29,603 bases of DNA from TMED14 sp041179465 (GTDB taxonomy: Bacteria; Bacteroidota; Bacteroidia; Flavobacteriales; Schleiferiaceae), in NCBI GenBank assembly GCA_041179465.1, contig JBEGTJ010000018.1, positions 1 to 29,603 on the forward strand, given 5' to 3'. The number at the start of each line of letters is the position of its first letter. Position 1 is the stretch's first letter. Of the stretch, positions 26,879 to 29,603 are shown in pieces. A program made the position numbers and the translations under genes. Below the pieces are notes generated by a model. That model did not search any database. It was not told the DNA's origin and was given only the letters and a program-made list of their open reading frames with translations.

Positions 26879-29603
26879 TTAGCGCACTACGACGCGAAGC
26901 ACTGACTGTCCTTCAGCACCGCTGAGGCGCAGCATGTAGATGCCCTTGGCGTAGTCGCTCAGGTCCATCGGTACCTCGAGGACGGCAGTGCGCTTCTCGA
27001 CCGGAACCGAGGCGACTACTTGGCCCATCAGGTTGAGTACCTCAAGTTGACCTTCGAACTGCTCCGCTCCGCTGATGCGCACTTGGAAGGCGCCGCTGTT
27101 CGGGTTCGGGAAGGCCATCATCTGCTGGTTGAGAATGTTCTCGCCCATGCCAATGTGCGACGTAACCACAAACGACACCACGTCTGAAGTGTTACAGGTC
27201 GAGTCGGTAACCGTCAGCGTGGCCGTGAAGACCCCGGCTGAACCGTAGCTGTGGCTCACGGTGTCGCCCGTTGCCGTGCCTCCGTCGCCGAAGGTCCAGC
27301 TGAAGGTCTGGCCCGTAGAACCGCCTGCGTAGAAGTCGAAGCTGCCCGTAGCGGCGTTCACTTCAAGGAAGCTTGCTACCGCATCCGCGCTCGTTGAATC
27401 GATGTTCAGCGTGACGGGCGTGCGCACGTTGGAACATGCCTGCACTTCAGCTACCACCTTCATGTTCGGACGGTTGTTGCTGTAGGTTGCCGAAGTCACG
27501 GCGCCTGGCGTACAACCGCTGGACGTGGAAAGGTCCGCAAAGCCGTCGATCGTTCCCGTACGGGTCAAGGTCTCGTAGCGGACCGTAGAGTTCGACGTCC
27601 ACGCCGTATTGTCGAAGCACACTTCAATCACGAGGTTGCTCGTTCCGTCCCACAAGATGGGGGTGGTGAAGTTGTGCAAGTTCCAACCCGCAACGGCGTT
27701 GTAGGCCGTGTTCGAGTACACCGTCGGGAAGCTGGTCGTGGTGACGTATCCCGAGGTCGGAATGCTGGCCACGTTGCCCGCCTTGATCGTGAAGTTGTTC
27801 AGTGCGGCAGCCGCTGCAGCAACTACGTCAAAGGAGACCCCGCTAATCAGTGAAGGAGCCGTGCTGCCCGTCAACGTTTGGAGTTCGTCGGCGTAGATCA
27901 CGTACTGAGCGCGTCCGTCCATGTAGAAGGTCTTGTACGGCGTGATGTTGGTTCCCGTCGTTACCTGCGTACCCGTTCCCGTGGTCAAAGTGTCCAAAGA
28001 AGAGGTGTAGCCGAGGTAGTAGGTGGCTCCGTTCACCGATACCGACAAGCTGTCGTTGGTGCTAAGCTTGGTCGTGTCGGTTGCGCTCGCGTACCAAGCG
28101 TATCGGGCTCCAGGTACCGGCTGGGCCACTAGAAGTCCCGTAGTGGCGTTGAAGCACGTGGGATCAAGCGACAGCGTAGCTGGTGCAAACGGAGTAGCAG
28201 AGCGCAGCGAAGCGTAGGTCAAGGTGTCGTTGGTTGGAACCTGGTCGCCCGGAAGCACTACCCAACCGCGAACGCTGAAGTCGCCTCCGGCGTAGGTGTT
28301 GAACGGACCTACTACCACCGTATCGGTAGCGAAGTTGGCCAAGTTTTGACTCGTCAAGTTGACGGTTTGAACCTGTACTCCTGCGGGTCCAGTGATTTCG
28401 ACGCTCACGTTGTACGAGGTGGCCACCAAGTTGCCTTTGTTCTTCACAACCACGTTTGAGTAGGCCGTAGAGTCGCCACATCCGGCGATGCCGTCAATGG
28501 ACTCCAGGGTCATGTCGTTGTTGATCGGAGTGTACTCGTCTGCGCCCATGTCTGGGGTCGTCGTCGAACGAACGTCGCCGTCGATGTCGGTGGTGACCGA
28601 GGCAATCGGAGTTCCCAAGTTGTTGGGTCCGCCGTTCACTACGTGCAGATCGTTACCCGACGCAAATACTACCTGAGCTTGAACGGAGTTCGCGTTTTGC
28701 GTCGGAACTGCAGTTTGCCAAGCGGCCAGCGAAGTGTAGTTCGCCGTACCGAAGTAGCACATGTTGGTGCCGCCCGACTGGTACAGGTTGTAGTTGAGCG
28801 TCAGCGAGTCCATCGCGCCGCTCTGGTAGTAAGCGTACGAGCCACCCTTGAAGATGTTGTTGCGCAAATCAAGATTTTTCGCAATCAAGGTCGGAGTCGT
28901 GCTCGAAAGAGCATAGTAGCCGTAGGTGCTTCCCGCAAACGTGTTGTGGTGGATGTCCACGTGGCGCGGATAGGGCAGGTAGGCAGCGTAGCTGTTCGTA
29001 GAGCCAAACATGTTGTTGGCAATCACACTCTTCGTCGCAGGCTTTGAAGCGTTGTTCAAGTAGCCCAGAACGAGGCCGTAGTAGTACGGATTCGGCACGT
29101 TGTTGCGCTGGATGTTTACGTCGCCAACGTAGTACGCGTAGATACCGTAGTTAAACGTGTTGCGGTAGTCCTTAATCGTATTGCCCTGCATGGTCAACCC
29201 GCCAATGTAGTAGATGTAGGCACCGTAGTAGTACGACTTCAGGATTTGGTTGTTGTTGATGGTAAAACCCGTGTTGTAGCTCGTGGTTGTGTTTCCGTTC
29301 AAGCGAATGCCGTAGTAACCGCCCTTAATCACGTTGTTGGTGATCGTGATGTTGTTGGCGTTGTTACCGTAGGTAGACGTAGAGGTCAAACTTCCCGTAC
29401 TTACGATGCCGCACACCAGGCTCGACGTACCCGTCGTGTCAGCCCAAATGGTGTTATTGTGGATTGTGATGTACTGGGCGTTGTCGGTCAAAAGCACGCC
29501 GCTCATGGTCGGACCATTGATGCGGAGGTTTTGAACCTTAACGTACTTCGTTCCCATCAGGGTTACTGCCGCAGCCTGACCACCAGCACCCTTGATTTCG
29601 GCG
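26879..29603 (-). CDS. Secreted T9SS cargo protein: beta-helix, PKD and type A sorting domain (N-terminus outside window)
   Basis: The reading frame is open through the right edge (the residues before the internal Met at 29557 read AEIKGAGGQAAAVTL), so the signal peptide lies beyond the window; over 900 residues are visible. The visible N-terminal third is a right-handed parallel beta-helix of NosD/pectate-lyase type, with repeats such as ITIHNNTIW, ITNNVIKGGYYGIRL and MQGNTIKDY, unusually rich in tyrosine. DIDGDVRSTTTPDMGADEY closes the helix. Beta-sandwich domains follow, then a PKD-like domain (FSWTFGDGGTATGDTVSHSY). The last 80 residues (AFPNPNSGAFQVRI; LEVLNLMGQVV; YAKGIYMLRLSG) are a type A C-terminal sorting domain for the type IX secretion system. 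It is probably surface-attached or released; a carbohydrate-binding or adhesive role is plausible, not shown. Confidence 0.9.
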   Translation of the reverse strand, partial: AEIKGAGGQAAAVTLMGTKYVKVQNLRINGPTMSGVLLTDNAQYITIHNNTIWADTTGTSSLVCGIVSTGSLTSTSTYGNNANNITITNNVIKGGYYGIRLNGNTTTSYNTGFTINNNQILKSYYYGAYIYYIGGLTMQGNTIKDYRNTFNYGIYAYYVGDVNIQRNNVPNPYYYGLVLGYLNNASKPATKSVIANNMFGSTNSYAAYLPYPRHVDIHHNTFAGSTYGYYALSSTTPTLIAKNLDLRNNIFKGGSYAYYQSGAMDSLTLNYNLYQSGGTNMCYFGTANYTSLAAWQTAVPTQNANSVQAQVVFASGNDLHVVNGGPNNLGTPIASVTTDIDGDVRSTTTPDMGADEYTPINNDMTLESIDGIAGCGDSTAYSNVVVKNKGNLVATSYNVSVEITGPAGVQVQTVNLTSQNLANFATDTVVVGPFNTYAGGDFSVRGWVVLPGDQVPTNDTLTYASLRSATPFAPATLSLDPTCFNATTGLLVAQPVPGARYAWYASATDTTKLSTNDSLSVSVNGATYYLGYTSSLDTLTTGTGTQVTTGTNITPYKTFYMDGRAQYVIYADELQTLTGSTAPSLISGVSFDVVAAAAAALNNFTIKAGNVASIPTSGYVTTTSFPTVYSNTAYNAVAGWNLHNFTTPILWDGTSNLVIEVCFDNTAWTSNSTVRYETLTRTGTIDGFADLSTSSGCTPGAVTSATYSNNRPNMKVVAEVQACSNVRTPVTLNIDSTSADAVASFLEVNAATGSFDFYAGGSTGQTFSWTFGDGGTATGDTVSHSYGSAGVFTATLTVTDSTCNTSDVVSFVVTSHIGMGENILNQQMMAFPNPNSGAFQVRISGAEQFEGQLEVLNLMGQVVASVPVEKRTAVLEVPMDLSDYAKGIYMLRLSGAEGQSVLRVVVR

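Noticed and set aside
29500..29557. ATG at 29557 as the true start of the T9SS cargo gene
   Set aside because: The frame stays open for 15 codons to the window edge, the residue context is that of an ongoing beta-helix, and no signal peptide follows the Met.

Overview
The window is from a member of the Bacteroidota, probably a flavobacterium-like marine lineage with high-GC DNA. Evidence for this: a T9SS type A sorting domain, a GWxTD protein, DUF4199, DUF4249, DUF5916 and DUF6695 families, two CarboxypepD_reg/TonB receptors, and promoter boxes of the Bacteroidota type (TAnnTTTG or CAnnTTTG) sitting only a few bases upstream of start codons. Nearly every annotated gene is a chromosomal, metabolic or envelope gene. 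The clear accessory patches are a small low-GC lipoprotein cassette near 2.3-2.8 kb and a low-GC, gene-poor island behind tRNA-Ser near 6.85-7.75 kb.

Layout. 1-2.3 kb (+): end of a DUF4199 membrane protein and two family-2 glycosyltransferases, all overlapping. 2.35-2.74 kb (-): a lipoprotein flanked by a 19-bp direct repeat. 2.83-2.91 kb: an array of 7-bp repeats that encodes the last residues of AroQ (2.9-3.3 kb, -). 3.4-4.3 kb (+): a XerD-type recombinase split by one frameshift. 4.3-6.7 kb (-): a GWxTD protein coupled to a rhamnosyltransferase-like GT2. 6.77-6.85 kb: tRNA-Ser(UGA) with its own promoter and terminator. The ~0.9-kb island then holds nested palindromes, a second copy of the tRNA 3' end, and two oppositely oriented relics that look like integrase N-termini.

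7.7-11.2 kb (-): two coupled pairs, SRPBCC + polytopic GT-C-like protein and FrnE/DsbA-like oxidoreductase + YgiD-like dioxygenase. 11.2-15.9 kb (-): a DUF5916 outer-membrane protein and a TonB-dependent receptor. 15.98-19.2 kb (+): a second receptor with its DUF4249 lipoprotein. 19.3-23.0 kb (-): a complete-looking sulfide oxidation set, i.e. sulfide:quinone oxidoreductase, TauE/SafE exporter, and persulfide dioxygenase fused to two rhodanese domains. 23.1-26.8 kb (+): a tightly coupled three-gene operon of a DUF6695 protein (possible papain-like fold), a fold-type-I PLP enzyme and a DapDC-family fold-type-III PLP decarboxylase; no known pathway matches it and it is the best candidate for an undescribed system. 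26.9 kb to the right edge (-): a secreted T9SS cargo protein with a tyrosine-rich beta-helix, open at the window edge.

Function assignments come from motif recognition by eye; no database search was run.
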